Origin: Bombyx mori
Taxonomy: Eukaryota; Arthropoda; Insecta; Lepidoptera; Bombycidae
Reading direction: 5' to 3'
Length of the DNA: 64,000 bases
Assembly (NCBI RefSeq): GCF_030269925.1
Contig: NC_085121.1
Coordinates: 575,501 to 639,500, forward strand
The notes under the pieces: model-generated
Databases searched by the model: none
Told to the model about the DNA's origin: nothing
Seen by the model: the letters and a program-made list of their open reading frames with translations, nothing else
Part shown: in pieces, positions 23,201-34,570 of the stretch
How positions within the stretch are numbered: position 1 is the first letter of the stretch
Layout: the number at the start of each line of letters is the position of its first letter
Translations under genes and position numbers: made by a program

Positions 23201-25926
23201 ATTCAATAAACTTTCACTTTGGACAAAAAAAATGTAGTTTGGTTTTTGTTACGTGAACCAATTTTAACTGATCATGCAATGGAATATGATATGAAGGTGG
23301 ATACGTTCATCTGTTCTCTTAATTCTTCCGAGCTGCTTGTCATATTTTGTTAAGTAAACTGTCATACGATACGTCTTAATGTTCAATATGTCACAGGGAA
23401 TCATGATGTTGCTGCGTTGCAATAAATCTGATATCTTTTAGTCAGGATTTGGTCTAAAAAGAAATAACTTTATTTAAGGTTTTAAAACTTATTAGAGACT
23501 ATTTTTTATGGCTCCAAGTAATGACCATAGCATCGGCAGCGTGGTGATGGTCCCAAGGTCTCAGCTGCAAGGCGTCATCTGTGACCAAAGCTTTCCGTGA
23601 TAGGATAATGTTGGTTTATCGTGTTCCCGCATCGTATATGACTTTCGCTGTCTGTCTTGTTTGTGGGAGTCTGACCATGGTCATCAACATAATTTTGCAA
23701 GTTTACGACTCGAATATACTCCACAGTACTCCGATCCCCACACTCTTAGCGAGTTTAATGTTTAAATTTCTTGTTATTCATTGCGTTTGTCGTAAACGTC
23801 GAGTGTTCAATCCATAAATAAATGTTATATCACGACTGCATATGTAGTTGGGGTGACACAATCCATCATATTCTTAGAATAATGCGAAATAACCCTTTGT
23901 GTTGATATTGTGCAAGCGGGGCGGTTTGCACCCGCGCGTGTTTAGGGGTTGAATCGACCAGCGGGTTTGGGGACATCTGCGATAGAGTTCTCGTAATGGT
24001 GAAATTGTGACGTATTTATATCAATAATATTTATTTGGTTTTATGGACGAGTACGACTCAGCATTAATGTGGAATATTTTAAACGGGAATTAAAGGAACA
24101 GTTGTTCAATTTTATGTTCGACGTTCTGACCGTCATCAGAAAGTAAAAATCCATTAAGAAAAATTTCTGATTCCTATTTTTCTTTTGGTTAACAGGGATT
24201 CTATTTATAACATCGCAGGCTTTAGACTGGGCTCTTTTTTGTTTGTTGTTTTGTTTTTGCTTCATATAAACCCTTTTACTTCAAGGTGGGAGGCGGAATT
24301 TTGAGGTCAATTGGCGGGAGAAGCTATTTAACACCAGATGGGTCATGAGTCCGTTCAATTGATTATTTACATTCCACACAAGACAAAAATAGTCAGACAC
24401 ATCAAATTTTTCCACGAAAGCAAACAACTCAAGCATTGAAACACAATTTTATCTTCGACTGAAAATCGTTACTGAAGCGATAACAAGCAACAAAACGGTA
24501 CATCAAAATCCTTTTCCACCGTCCTCCTTAAACGTGAAAATTTTCCATGAACGATTCTTGAAATTATCGTACTTTTCGGAATATTATTATGTATTGAAAT
24601 GGCCCGTCTAAACGCGCGTGTGAGCGTCTCTTGTTAGACATTGTACAATTAAAGCTGTGTGCGGGTGTAGTATTACCCTCGGTTGGATGTGGGGGTGAGC
24701 GAGAACGCGTGTGTGAGGGCGGGTGGGCAGGATGGTAGGGCAGGGCGGGCGGCTGACGCGGTCGTGACATTGGGCGGATCAGCTGACTATCGATTACCGG
24801 CACTTCCTCGTCGTTCTTTATGAATTTTTCATAGCACGGCTTTTTGCTGATCGTCCAGTTAACTATGTTGTTGTGACGCCGAGCACACAGCGTGCAGACT
24901 TCTATGATAATGATTGAGACACACAGAGACATTCAAATGTAAAATTTGTTGCTTAGATCTCATCATAAAATACTCTTATCATTTGAGGAGTCCTTATTTT
25001 GGTTTTTATATGTAGTCTAAAATTAGCTGCTGCAGTAAAATTTTGTAATTCAGCTAACTCCAATTATCGAGTGGTCGAATAATGTGAGCCTTTATCTCTT
25101 TAATCAGTGCTCCAATTTATTTCCTAATTTTGTTGACTAAAACCCAGAAGTATTATTACAGCTTATTCACCGAATGCTTTGTATCTAACAAAGTGCTGCT
25201 TAATTTTATTAGCTGCAAATAATATCGCGAGGTGTTAGGTGAGAAATCTATTCATCCATCTCAGTGGACGCTAAAAATCTACGGTGTCATTGTTGATAGT
25301 TTTACATAAATTTTTTACATAAATGTCCAGTCTGTGGATTGCCATTTACATTTATGGCTTGCGCAACAAGTTTTAAAATAAAATTTTGGTTTTAAAATAA
25401 AGAAGTTTTAAAATAACATTTTTCCCCCAATTATTTTCTCGTTTGTACTAAACTAAAATTTTAGTTTCATTTGCATTCTGGTATCACCACCGATACCTTT
25501 ACACGTGATCTTGTTTTTTGCAAAACGTAGGTACCTATACATTTGTAATGGTAGTTTTGAGTTTATTATTATTCGAAGCGATTGTAGCAACTCCAACACG
25601 GCAACAACAGCCATGAGCTCTCGTGAGTATAGTTCACGTTGCGAACTTAAGATTCTAAGGTGTTACTGTGAGCTCGTCTACATAGGAGCAAAATAATGAA
25701 TTACAGTGTTCCATACCTATAATTGTGCTGGTATCTTTGCCTACCTGCCTAGATCAAAACTTATAGTTATATGTATATAAATATCATTCCAAATACTTCT
25801 GATAGGATCCGGGCTGTTCGCGGAAATTGTTCCCGAGACCTCGACATCTCAGTTCTAAGATAATATTTCGTATAGTGATTCTTTAATATTAGGTACTCCA
25901 GTATTAAGTAACGAAATATATTTAAG
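20284..25926. other. Long E74 intron stretch, nothing recognised
   Basis: 5.6 kb without a recognisable transposon apart from traces of SINE-A wording near 24330. A GC-rich, G-rich patch lies at 24600-24790. On the minus strand it gives a Pro/His-rich frame without matching splice sites. Frames at 22100-22429, 23581-23817 and others have no family features. Confidence 0.45.
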
Positions 25927-26346
25927 TTTTTATTTTTTATTGCCCTTGTAGGCAGAGGAGCATACGGCCCACCTGATGGTGAGTGGTTACCGTCGCCCAT
26001 GGACTTGAGCAATGCCAGGGGCAGAGCCAAGCCGCTGCCTACCGCTTAATACTCTCCACAAGCCTCGTATGAAGAAGGATATGTCATAGCGCTCGGGAAA
26101 CACCGTGGAGGGGAGCTCATTCCATAGCCGGATGGTATGTGGCAAAAAAGATCTCTGGAAACGCACTGTGGATGAACGTAGTGGCTCCAGGTAGAATGGA
26201 TGAACTCTACTCCGGTGGCGGGCGGTGCGATGGTAAAAACGAGATGCCGGTATCATCTCGAACAATTCCTCAGAGCACTCCCTATGAAACATACGGTACA
26301 AAATACAGAGGGAACCGAAGTCCCTCCGCAGACCCAGAAGTTAAGT
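25927..26346 (-). mobile_element. Jockey-like LINE 3' end (family C), 5'-truncated
   Basis: In sense direction the minus strand gives the end of a non-LTR reverse-transcriptase polyprotein, a short 3' UTR with GGCAGCGGCTTGGCTCTG, and an A-rich tail (ACAAGGGCAATAAAAAATA). The frame is LGLRRDFGSLCILYRMF, then RTARHRSRVHPFYLEPLR, LWNELPSTVFPERYD and VLSGRQRLGSAPGIAQVHG. This C-terminal region is common in lepidopteran jockey/CR1-group LINEs. An in-frame stop lies just upstream and the rest of the polymerase is missing. An 82-codon plus frame is a shadow. Confidence 0.85.
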
Positions 26347-26960
26347 TAACTAATGCTCGCTTTGTCATCTCAATGGCAAAGTTTTGACAGTGCTACTAAT
26401 ACTGACGACTGTCTTAATGATTTTAACATTTTCTGAAGTTTTTATGTATCCCAGATACAATTAAGAACAAACAAAGTTACTGTTACACCGATTTATTGTA
26501 GATATTTAGTTCAATACTTTCTCTGTTCACGCGTTATTCTTTTCTTCATTTACAAATTCCTCTATCGAACCTAGCTTTAGCAGTCGAACATGAATTTAAC
26601 ATTAGCTTTTCTATAAAAAAAGCTCTATCTACTAAATTGAAATTTATTTTCGTCAAATCCCCAAATTCTTCAGCAAAAATATTCCGACTGATCTAAGTAC
26701 ATGTTGATTTATTTAACAAAAATATTGAATAACTACATTTATAATTTCCTTTCCGTTGAGTTATTCGGGAACCCGTACGAATAAATCGAAGATTGCAATT
26801 CTCGGGAACACCGCCGTTCGATTTAGAAAAGATACGTTATGTGTAATATGTGTAATATATTCAATATTTATCCTGTAGTATGATGTGAATATCGCGATTC
26901 GCATCAATGTTTCAGTTAAGTTAAGCTATTAGTTACCTTATTATAATTTTTTGTCTTTGC
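26347..26960. other. Intron DNA, nothing recognised
   Basis: AT-rich. The first ~50 bases may be degraded LINE sequence continuing from the left. Confidence 0.4.
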
Positions 26961-27355
26961 GTATTTATGTGAACAAGCTCACGGTCTATCTGGTGTTAAG
27001 GAGTTATATAAGCCTATAGACATTACAATGTGAATGCAGCCACCTCCATTGGGATACGAGAATTTGTTTGGGATTACGAGAATTGTACAACGGCTATACT
27101 GAGACCTTAGAACTTATATCTCAAAGTGGGTGGCGCATTTACGTCGTAGATGTCTATGGGCTCCAGTAACCACTTAACACCAGGTGGGCTGTGAGCTCGT
27201 CCACCCACCTCTAAGCAATAAATAAAGAAACGGCTGCCTTCAAACCGAAGACTACGTATTAAATTAAACAAACTGTCATCCGCGTATGGTATATGAGCAC
27301 CGGTATAGTCCCATCGCTAGAGTACGCTGGGCGTCTTATCCATTAGGCCACGACG
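26961..27355 (-). repeat. Old full-length SINE-A copy, interrupted
   Basis: A diverged minus-sense copy. The tail end is at 26961, the body resumes after an insertion at 27230 (ACGGCTGCCTTCAAACCG), and a tRNA-like head sits at the right. The head keeps the A box (TGGCCTAATGGATAAG, complement of 27335-27350). The B box is degraded. Confidence 0.7.
27096..27229 (+). repeat. SINE-A tail copy inserted into an older SINE-A
   Basis: The insert runs from ATACTGAGACCTTAG to GCAATAAATAAAGAA in sense orientation. It is flanked by AACGGCT at 27089-27095 and 27229-27235, a probable target-site duplication. It is 5'-truncated. Confidence 0.82.
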
Positions 27356-27863
27356 GAATCGGATATTGAAATTTTATAGTTTTGAGAAACCACATCATAT
27401 CGTAAAATATTTCGTATGAACTCACACAGAGATACGCGAGTACGTTAGATTAAGTAACGGAAATTGGATAATGTAAAGAGGAAATACAAGAAAGATTACA
27501 TAACATTAGTTGTCATAAGAAGTAATGGCCGAGGGCTCAAACAATAAGGTGAAGGTAGCATTCAGATTAATTTCACTGAAGCCTATCTCAAGGATGTCTT
27601 CATACCTCACTCATTGTATTAAATATTTTGTGTGGAAGTGAGCGGTCCCTTTCACGTTTTATACTTGCCTCTGAATCGTAAAGAGGTAAAGTGGAGCATA
27701 CGATGTCATATTTTTGTTTAGCATAAGCTAATACAAAACATCGGACTCAGATTGGACCATGGACTGACTTTCGCACCAATGTGTCAATACTAAAGGAGCC
27801 TAATAAAAAAACAAATCTCTCCACAATATGCATTCGTAGAGTATTGGAGTTCTTTGGATACAT

Positions 27864-28066
27864 TGCCTATTTTCTGCCGTGAAGCAGTAATGCGTTTCGG
27901 TTTGAAGGATGGGGCAGCCGTTGTAACTATATTGTTACAACCTTAGAACTCATATCTCAAGGTGCGTGGCGACACTTACGTTGTAGATGTCTATGGGCTG
28001 CGGTAACCACTTAAAACCAGGTGGGCTGAGAGCTCGTCCACTCATTTAAACAATAAGAAAGAAAAT
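27864..28066 (+). repeat. SINE-A tail-unit copy, diverged
   Basis: Sense-strand copy from TTTTCTGCCGTGAAGCAG to ACAATAAGAAAGAAAA, lacking the first ~40 bases of the unit. Confidence 0.82.
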
Positions 28067-28095
28067 ATGGTCGAATCAAATTCGGTCTTGTCTGG

Positions 28096-28187
28096 ACATC
28101 AAGCTCGACGAGGCCAAGGATCGCAGAAGATGGAAAACAATCGTACAAGAGAGATTGATGCAGCGGGGGAGTCATGACCCACGGTAA
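28096..28187 (+). mobile_element. LINE reverse-transcriptase C-terminal remnant
   Basis: The plus strand encodes DIKLDEAKDRRRWKTIVQER and ends GSHDPR-stop. This resembles the extreme C-terminus of RTE/CR1-group LINE proteins (AKDRxxW motif). A (GGA)n run follows at about 28202-28215, like the short tandem tails of RTE-type elements. It lies only ~90 bases from the 111-bp E74 exon, on the opposite strand. Confidence 0.6.
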
Positions 28188-28278
28188 TAAGGAGAACTAT
28201 CAAGGAGGAGGAGGAATACAAAACATCGGAAAGCACGCCGTTGACGTAGCATTAGTGGCTAAGAGTTGATATGCTCAC

Positions 28279-28389
28279 CTGTGTTGGGCGCCGTGTACAG
28301 GGGATGGTGCCTGACCGAGGGTGAGGGCGCCAGGAGACCGTGCAGCAGCGCTCTGGCTCCGAGGGCCAGTCCTGTTGGTTCTCCATTCA
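28279..28389 (-). CDS. E74: E74 (Eip74EF) shared internal exon, 111 bp
   Basis: This internal exon has an acceptor (TTCCAG|TG) and a donor (ACAG|GTGAGC). It is 111 bp long and phase 1 at both ends, so including or skipping it keeps the frame. It encodes 36 complete codons, beginning NGEPTGLALGARALLHGLL and ending LYTAPNTG once joined to the next exon. Drosophila E74, as I recall it, has a comparable segment (PLLHNLL, then a His-rich run and a TTG end) immediately before its PPSPADSG motif. The match in order and in junction position is the reason for the assignment. The exon belongs to the region between the isoform-specific N-termini and the ETS domain. A SINE copy begins about 58 bases upstream of the acceptor in transcript direction. 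A longer frame on the minus strand here only reads through the splice sites. Confidence 0.88.
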
Positions 28390-28447
28390 CTGGAACAACG
28401 GGAAATAAAATTAAATCTTTCGCGCACGACCGTTTGAAAGTTACAAG

Positions 28448-28572
28448 TGAGACCTTAGAACTCATGTCTCAAGGTGGGTGGCGGCATTTACGTTGTAGAT
28501 GTCTATAGGCTCCGGTAACCACTTATAAACAGGTGGGCCGTGATCTCGTCCAACCATATAAGCAATAAAAAA
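28448..28572 (+). repeat. SINE-A tail copy next to an E74 exon
   Basis: Sense copy from GAGACCTTAGAACTCATG to AGCAATAAAAAAG. Relative to E74 it is antisense and begins about 58 bases upstream of the 111-bp exon's acceptor. Confidence 0.87.
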
Positions 28573-29970
28573 GTTTGTTTAATTTATTTTGGAACATTTG
28601 AATCGATCCTTGTCTATATATAATAATCGATTAAGAAGAGCTTAGTAAATTTTATAACGAGAATACCTAATTTTTAACGAATAAAATCACAGCGAACCTA
28701 AACTTAAAGCTTAAATTTCTCCAATCAGTTAACAAATCCGCAAGAATTTCATCGTCATTCTGTGAGCTTTTTAACTCTGCGCGTCTCTCTTGAGATCTAC
28801 AAAGGTATTATAAGATCAGACACTTAATTACCATTATTAATTTACACAAAGTTTCTCTAGTCTAGACTAGGACAGGCAAATCTTATATTTTCAGGATTTT
28901 AAAAGGGCTTCATTTATATAGACTTTAGAACAACAAGATGAGTTTCGTAATATCAACAGAACATCGAAATAACTGGTATTATTTAAACAAAAGCAGTCTC
29001 TATATTTCTAGGACTATATTATTAGGCTGTAATATAATAATATACTGTATATAAGAGGCGTGGACATTATGTAAATGCGTATGAATCACTATAGTCTATA
29101 TCAGGGGTTCCCAAACTTATTTTGTGTACTGTCCACTTTGAGAATTAATTATTTTTTAGCGCCCCCATTTTTTCACCTACTTAAAAACTACTATAGTGAG
29201 AGCTCAGTCGGTGTCTAAGAGTCCTCCTAGATGAAATTACAAATCGCCTCCCAAGCCTCGACACAACGCCCCAATTTTTTTCTGGGTCTCTTAATGTCCC
29301 CCTTTAGGCCCGCAGCGCTCACAGAGGGACGTCATCTCCCACTTTGGGCAAGACTGGACTTTATATTCTAAGAACGCACCACGAGTCCGCGCTGGTAAGA
29401 ACTACTATTCTGTTCATGTCGAGCAGTCGTGCGTTTCGGCTTCAATGTTAAGACAGTCGCTTTGAAATACCAGTGCGGCAAATACAAAAGCCGGTCGTAT
29501 TGGAGTATTTTGTGGCGTTCACGAGCCCCGGTGGTTACTTGCCACCAAATGTCCACTTTATCCAAACTTCCATTGCGCCAGCTCGCATCAATAGCATCAA
29601 AAAACATTACTGGCATTGATCGCCCCTTTGTATTACGGCCGAAGTTCAAGACCACAAAAACTATAAATCAATATGAATAACTATCGAACTGTTGTTCGCG
29701 AACAAACAGAAAAGTATTGAATTCATTAAACTTAGTTTTATATGCCCCTAATTCACGAAGGACCGGCCGCGCGAGTTAGAGCTGTCATTAGTCAAAATTC
29801 CCTTTAGCTTCAGGAGGGCTTCAGAACTTTGAAGATTACCGAATAAACGGACGTAGATAAGGCAGACTAAGTGAATATAATATTTTGAATTGGAGATGTC
29901 GTTTTTTTTTTGATATTTTAGCAATCGATATTATGAATAATATAAAAGGGACATCTTTAGGAATGTTTTG
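28573..29970. other. Intron DNA with a possible hAT end
   Basis: Mostly AT-rich. A hAT-like terminus is listed separately. Overlapping 95- and 83-codon frames at about 29368-29680 on both strands are not recognised. Confidence 0.4.
29102..29346 (+). mobile_element. Possible hAT-type element end
   Basis: CAGGGGTTCCCAAACTTATT at the left resembles the terminal inverted repeat of many hAT elements. The segment after it contains GCGCCCCCA and GCCCACTTT-like wording also seen in such ends. No matching right terminus (GGGAACCCCTG) was found, so the right limit is arbitrary. Confidence 0.35.
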
Positions 29971-30229
29971 CCGGTAACCGTACTCGTCGAACTCAACAAA
30001 GAGTTCGACGTGCAACCTAACCCGTGCATCAATCAGCCCGCTGAGTTTCTCGCCGGATCTTCTCAGCGGATCGCGATTTAGATCCGGTAGTATATTTGCG
30101 AAACAGCTACTCTTGAGTTGTTAGGTCTCCTTTGGAGGCGCTCGGGCAGCTGTTAGCAAATCCCACCCTACCTTTCCTGGTGAAACTGGAAAGGCCTATG
30201 GGTCACCAGATATCACTCATTAAAAAAAA
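29971..30229 (+). repeat. Bm1-like SINE (family B) copy
   Basis: Contains CTGAGTTTCTCGCCGGATCT, then GATCCGGTAGTA, GCTCGGGCAGCTGTTAGC and GGTGAAACTGGAAAGGCC, and ends in an A run. Family B shares its first half with the copy at 31.3-31.8 kb but has a different 3' half. Confidence 0.75.
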
Positions 30230-30630
30230 GTATGTTTTATTTGTCAAATAGTAGTTGTTTGTTCTCTAATAAAAATAGACTAGTAATTTAGTTAAATAAT
30301 TAATACATTCTATATGATTATAAGTACGAAATTTTCGTCTACAACACGACCAATCTCAGTCCCGATACATCGCACATCTCCGGGTGCTCCAGACAAGGCG
30401 TGGGCGACTGTACTGATGGTAATTTATTTTAGACCTTGACTTGTGCCTGACTGAATCCTTTGTTGCCGCCTGGAGCTATTATATATTGTATAATTTAATA
30501 AAAACATTCGTTATTTACTTTTTAATAGCTGGTAATCTACAGGGTATTATACAAAGTTTATTTAGAGTCGTTGATTGTCCGTCTTTTCGATACTGTAATG
30601 TATTGAATTCACTCTTCAAGTCATAATGAG

Positions 30631-30796
30631 GGTAGGTACCACAACATTCCTATTTCTGTCGCGTCGTAATAATGGAATTCATAGAAAGTTTGGCGGGTGG
30701 GATACCTTAATACTAAGCAATTAAGACTATGAACTCATGTCTCAAGGTGGCACAAAGTGGCTTCGGTAACCATCAAACATCAGGTCGGGTTCATTC
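30631..30796 (+). repeat. Degraded SINE-A copy
   Basis: Weak landmarks only: GGTAGGTACCACAACATTCC, CTCATGTCTCAAGGTGG and AACCATCAAACATCAGG. The tail is lost. Confidence 0.55.
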
Positions 30797-31327
30797 GTAA
30801 AAACATAACAAAAACTTCATTTATTAATGGGAAGCTAAAACCTGAACTTCATATTCCGTGCCATTATCATCAACTCAATCTACGGATCGTTATTGAAACT
30901 ACATTCCTTTTTACTAAAATTGCACTTAAAACTGTCGTAGTGGCATGTCCCACGCGAATTACCGTATAATCGATAAGGTAATAAATAATATGGAGGGCAG
31001 ACGCTTCCGGACGGTGACCTTGAGCTCCCACCCCACTACCCCACCTGTTGTCGGCTCGTCTCCCACTACTGCGCATGTACTGAACGCGGAGGAGACTACT
31101 ATCACTTTCTCTTTCGCTGGTCGAATTGTCTAGACGAAGTGTGAACTTTTTACGACCGGGACCCGTGTGCAGGTATGCAAATTAGTTTCGTGGTCCTGAC
31201 GTGATGTCGGTGCACGCTTCATAGATCCAAACACTGGACGAATTCAGATAACGGCACTGTTTTCATAACAATAACATTTCGGCGCTTAATATACACTGAG
31301 TTGGGTGTTGATTTGAAAAATGCTTTT
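30797..31327. other. Intron DNA, nothing recognised
   Basis: A CpG-richer patch lies at about 30990-31200. Short frames on both strands show no features. Confidence 0.4.
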
Positions 31328-31772
31328 AATTTCCTACCTAAGCTGATATGAAACTATATGAAGCTGATATGAAGCTAACCTTGAGAGGCTATTTCAGCGT
31401 AACCTTAACTAGTAGGTGAGCTCACGGAGCTAAAACCTGACGACGTTGCTAACACGAACCCTAGCAAGAGCCGTGCTTCGCAGAATCTACCACCGGATCG
31501 GAAACGTGACCCACTGAGAAGATCCGGCGAGAAACTCAGTGGGCTGTGTCTGAGGGTTAATTTACTCGTCGAGCCCTTCGTCGGCGACGGGCTCGACGAG
31601 AACGGTGACCGGTGCTTGAAGTACCTAAAAGCACCGTTAGTGGATCGGGAGGATCCGAAATGACGTGTTTGGGGCGACGTCGACTGCTTTCCATTCTGTC
31701 CGCAGGATCGGGAATGTAGTTACCGGCGGCCACGATGAGAGGGTTCTCGTGTCGTGCCGCTTTATCGAAGTG
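31328..31772 (-). repeat. Near full-length Bm1-like SINE (family B)
   Basis: This is the longest family-B copy (about 440 bp, close to the published length of silkworm Bm1 as I recall it). In sense direction it passes CACTGAGTTTCTCGCCGG, GATCCGGTGGTAGATTCTGC, GAAGCACGGCTCTTGCTAGG, GTGAGCTCACCTACTAGTTA and ends CAGCTTAGGTAGG followed by As and Ts. Near its 3' end a short CTTCATATCAG-type motif is repeated in tandem. The name Bm1 is from memory. Confidence 0.7.
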
Positions 31773-31858
31773 GAGAAAAACGCAGAGATCGGTTATAATA
31801 AAGAAACATATTTCGTATTTTTTTGCTCATAAAATTGTGGTTGTAATCTATAATATTT

Positions 31859-31870
31859 ACACACACACAC
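31859..31870. repeat. CA microsatellite
   Basis: A run of six AC units in AT-rich intron. Confidence 0.8.
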
Positions 31871-32290
31871 ATCGTCGTGTCGTAGTAAACGCTTTCGATA
31901 TGTGCAATCGAAGTGCTGTTTTTATAACAAACAAATATTAAAACTGAAACTCCGAGCAATCTCATAAGCTAAATGTATAATTTAGTATCGCTGTTTCCAA
32001 GCTACGTACATAAGAGTATCAAGCTGAACTCAGCCTGATGAAGTATCAATGGAAGTGTTCGATCTCAGAGTGGATTAGTCGTGAGATGGGAAGCTGTCCG
32101 CAATAAGAACAAGTGTATACATTACTACAACTGTATACAACCAATCAATTAAAGTACCAAGAACATGCTGATCACACTGTTATACCGAAGTGTTCATGTT
32201 CGCCAGCGGACCTTCTTAGTGTTATGCCGCAAAGGAAAAAAAAACCTGATTCACTAGAATTCAGTGCCATGATTGAAGCAGTCTTATAAA

Positions 32291-32533
32291 GTTTTTTATT
32301 GCTTAGATAGGTGGACGAGCTCACAGCCCACCTGGTGTTAAGTGGTTACTGGAGTCTATAGACTTTTACAACGTAAATTCGCCACCCACCTTGAGATATA
32401 AGTTCTAAGGTCTCAAATATAGTTACAACGGCTGCCCACCCTTCAAACCGAAACGCATTACTGCTTCACGGCAGAAATAGGCAGGGCGGTGGTACCTACC
32501 CGCTCGGACTCACAAGAGGTCCTACCACCAGTA
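32291..32533 (-). repeat. SINE-A tail-unit copy
   Basis: Complete tail unit from TTTTTTATTGCTTAGATAGG to CCTACCACCAGTAA. It has the common 5' end of the family and a minus sense strand. Confidence 0.92.
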
Positions 32534-32879
32534 ATAAGTTAATCAAATGCTCCTCTAGCGGGCTGATAGCGCTAACCCGTAGGCCTGAAGAGGATGAAAA
32601 CAAATCAGAAAGTATGCTTTATGCAAACTGTGTGTAAATGTTAAAGCGATAAATATCTATAGCAAGAACGCAGCAGTGGACCGCCGAAGCAGACTGACGC
32701 GTCCGTGCATTATTCAGCGGAACTTGGAAACGGTGCATGCTGACGGTCTGCTGTTGGCATTTGTAAGTTCATCGCACTTCTAGAAGCGCTATGAAATACA
32801 GAATACATTTTAAGCTAAAATACGCTTTAAAATTTTGAATTTCGTTGTTGTTTTTTGCGTTTCCATTCATCTACATCTG

Positions 32880-33169
32880 TCTATATATATAAAAAAGAAT
32901 TGCTGTTCGTTAGTCTCCCTAAAACTCAAGAACGGCTGAACGGATTTGGCTAATTTTGGTCTTGAATTATTTCTGGAAGTCCAGAGAAGGTTTAAAAGGT
33001 AGATAAATATGAAAATGCTCGGAATTAAATAAAAGTAACAATTTGGTTTTTCCTTTGATGTGTCCCCCGTCGGACGGATTCCTTTTGTTTGTTTTAAGTT
33101 TATTTTATACAAAAGTTTAGATCTTTTATTTATCGATTGAGGCACTACGAAGTCTGCCGGGTCAGCTAG
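32880..33169 (+). mobile_element. Non-autonomous Helitron
   Basis: Begins TCTATATATATAAAAAAG and ends GCCGGGTCAGCTAG followed by T, that is, a 5' TC and 3' CTAG as in Helitrons. The interior (AAAACTCAAGAACGGCTGAA, then TTTGGCTAATTTTGGTC) recurs widely in moth genomes. It has no terminal inverted repeat and no Rep/helicase coding. Confidence 0.75.
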
Positions 33170-33686
33170 TCGTTAATATAATTATAACGTCGATAATTTA
33201 ATCCTAATGGTGTAAGCGATGAATATGAAAAAAAATGATGAGCACTCGTAAGTCCTCATGAGCGTTCGGGAACCGTCGTGGCCATACTAACTTTATTGAT
33301 TACGTGTCTTAAAAAATTAAAAACATATCGAAATACGTGTGAAATGTACTAGGACTGAAATATAAATGCGTATACAAAAAATAAAAACATTTCTCATCGT
33401 GTGTTTGTATAACAGTTGTAATACATAGTGCTTGCTCTCTCTTTGTATTACATGACCTGGATAATGTATCGATTTTCGTAAGTGAAGCCACGTACAAAGG
33501 TGTTATTGTTTAGGCATTGTAGTTTAGTTCCAAGTAAAGGATTGTTTGTAGCTTTTAGTTAGATATGTTTTTTGGCTTATTGCGTATAAAGGCGCTAAGA
33601 TCGGCACAAGCAAACCACTGGTCTGTCGCTAAGGACCTTCGAAAGGCTTTATGTAGGATCTGTCATAGCCTAAGCGGGCCACTCCG

Positions 33687-33741
33687 CATTTTTTTTAATT
33701 TTTATTATTGCCCTTGTAGGCAGACGAGAATACGGCCCACC
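33687..33741 (-). mobile_element. Jockey-like LINE (family C) 3' stub
   Basis: Only the tail remains: a T-rich run, then ATTGCCCTTGTAGGCAGACG and ACGGCCCACC. Confidence 0.7.
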
Positions 33742-33953
33742 ACCGACAAAATTGAATGTCAATGGAACGTTCATAATTCATTTCGGTGGTAACACTGTGG
33801 ATGTTATGGATTCGTGGTTCGATTAGAAAGGGGAGATAATGGAATTATCTGAAAATAATCCCTAGAGCACCACGAGTGGAATATATAGTACAAGCACAGA
33901 TCTTCAATTTTTTCGTGCAACACAATCTGATGTATTTATGTTGGCATGGACAA

Positions 33954-34196
33954 TTTTTTTTTATTGCTTAGATGGGTGTATGAGCTCACAGCCCATTTGG
34001 TGTTAAGTGGTTACTGGAGCCCATAGACATCTACAACGTAATTACGCCACCCACTTTGAGATCAGGTCTAAAGTCTCAGTATAGTTACAACGGCTGCCCC
34101 ACCCTTCAAACCGAAACGCATTACTGCTTCACGGCAGAAATAGGCGGGGCGGTGGTACCTACCCGTGCGGACTCACGAGAGGCCCTCCCACCAGTG
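33954..34196 (-). repeat. SINE-A tail-unit copy
   Basis: From TTTTTTTTTATTGCTTAGATG to CCTCCCACCAGTGAG, with few changes from the other complete tail units. Confidence 0.9.
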
Positions 34197-34570
34197 AGTA
34201 GCGCAAGTCATTAAAAACTCTACCTTTTCATTCGCAAATATGAACATCTAATCATAATTAATTAACAGCCAACCGAGCTAGTTAACTAACTAATTACATC
34301 TACCCCTAAACTTTGCACCCGCTCAATGTGCTTTCATTTTCCTTTGAAGCTCCGACTTGCATAAGCTTCGCCCGAGGTGAATGCACGGGGCGGGCCACCC
34401 CCGCATAACAAGTGAAATATGTTCGGTGGAGGGTGCATTGCACGTTTAACGGACTGGAGGAAGGTCGATGTATCCGAACGAGGGTGGGTTTTGCTATTTA
34501 ATATTTCAGCTGTGTTTTTCAGACGTAAAGGGAAATTCAAATGTCAAAGTATACTGTTGGAATTGAGTTA

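Noticed and set aside
24564..24932. 122-codon Pro-rich minus frame as an extra E74 exon
   Set aside because: In Drosophila the two flanking segments are contiguous at this point, and no phase-1 acceptor and donor pair fits.
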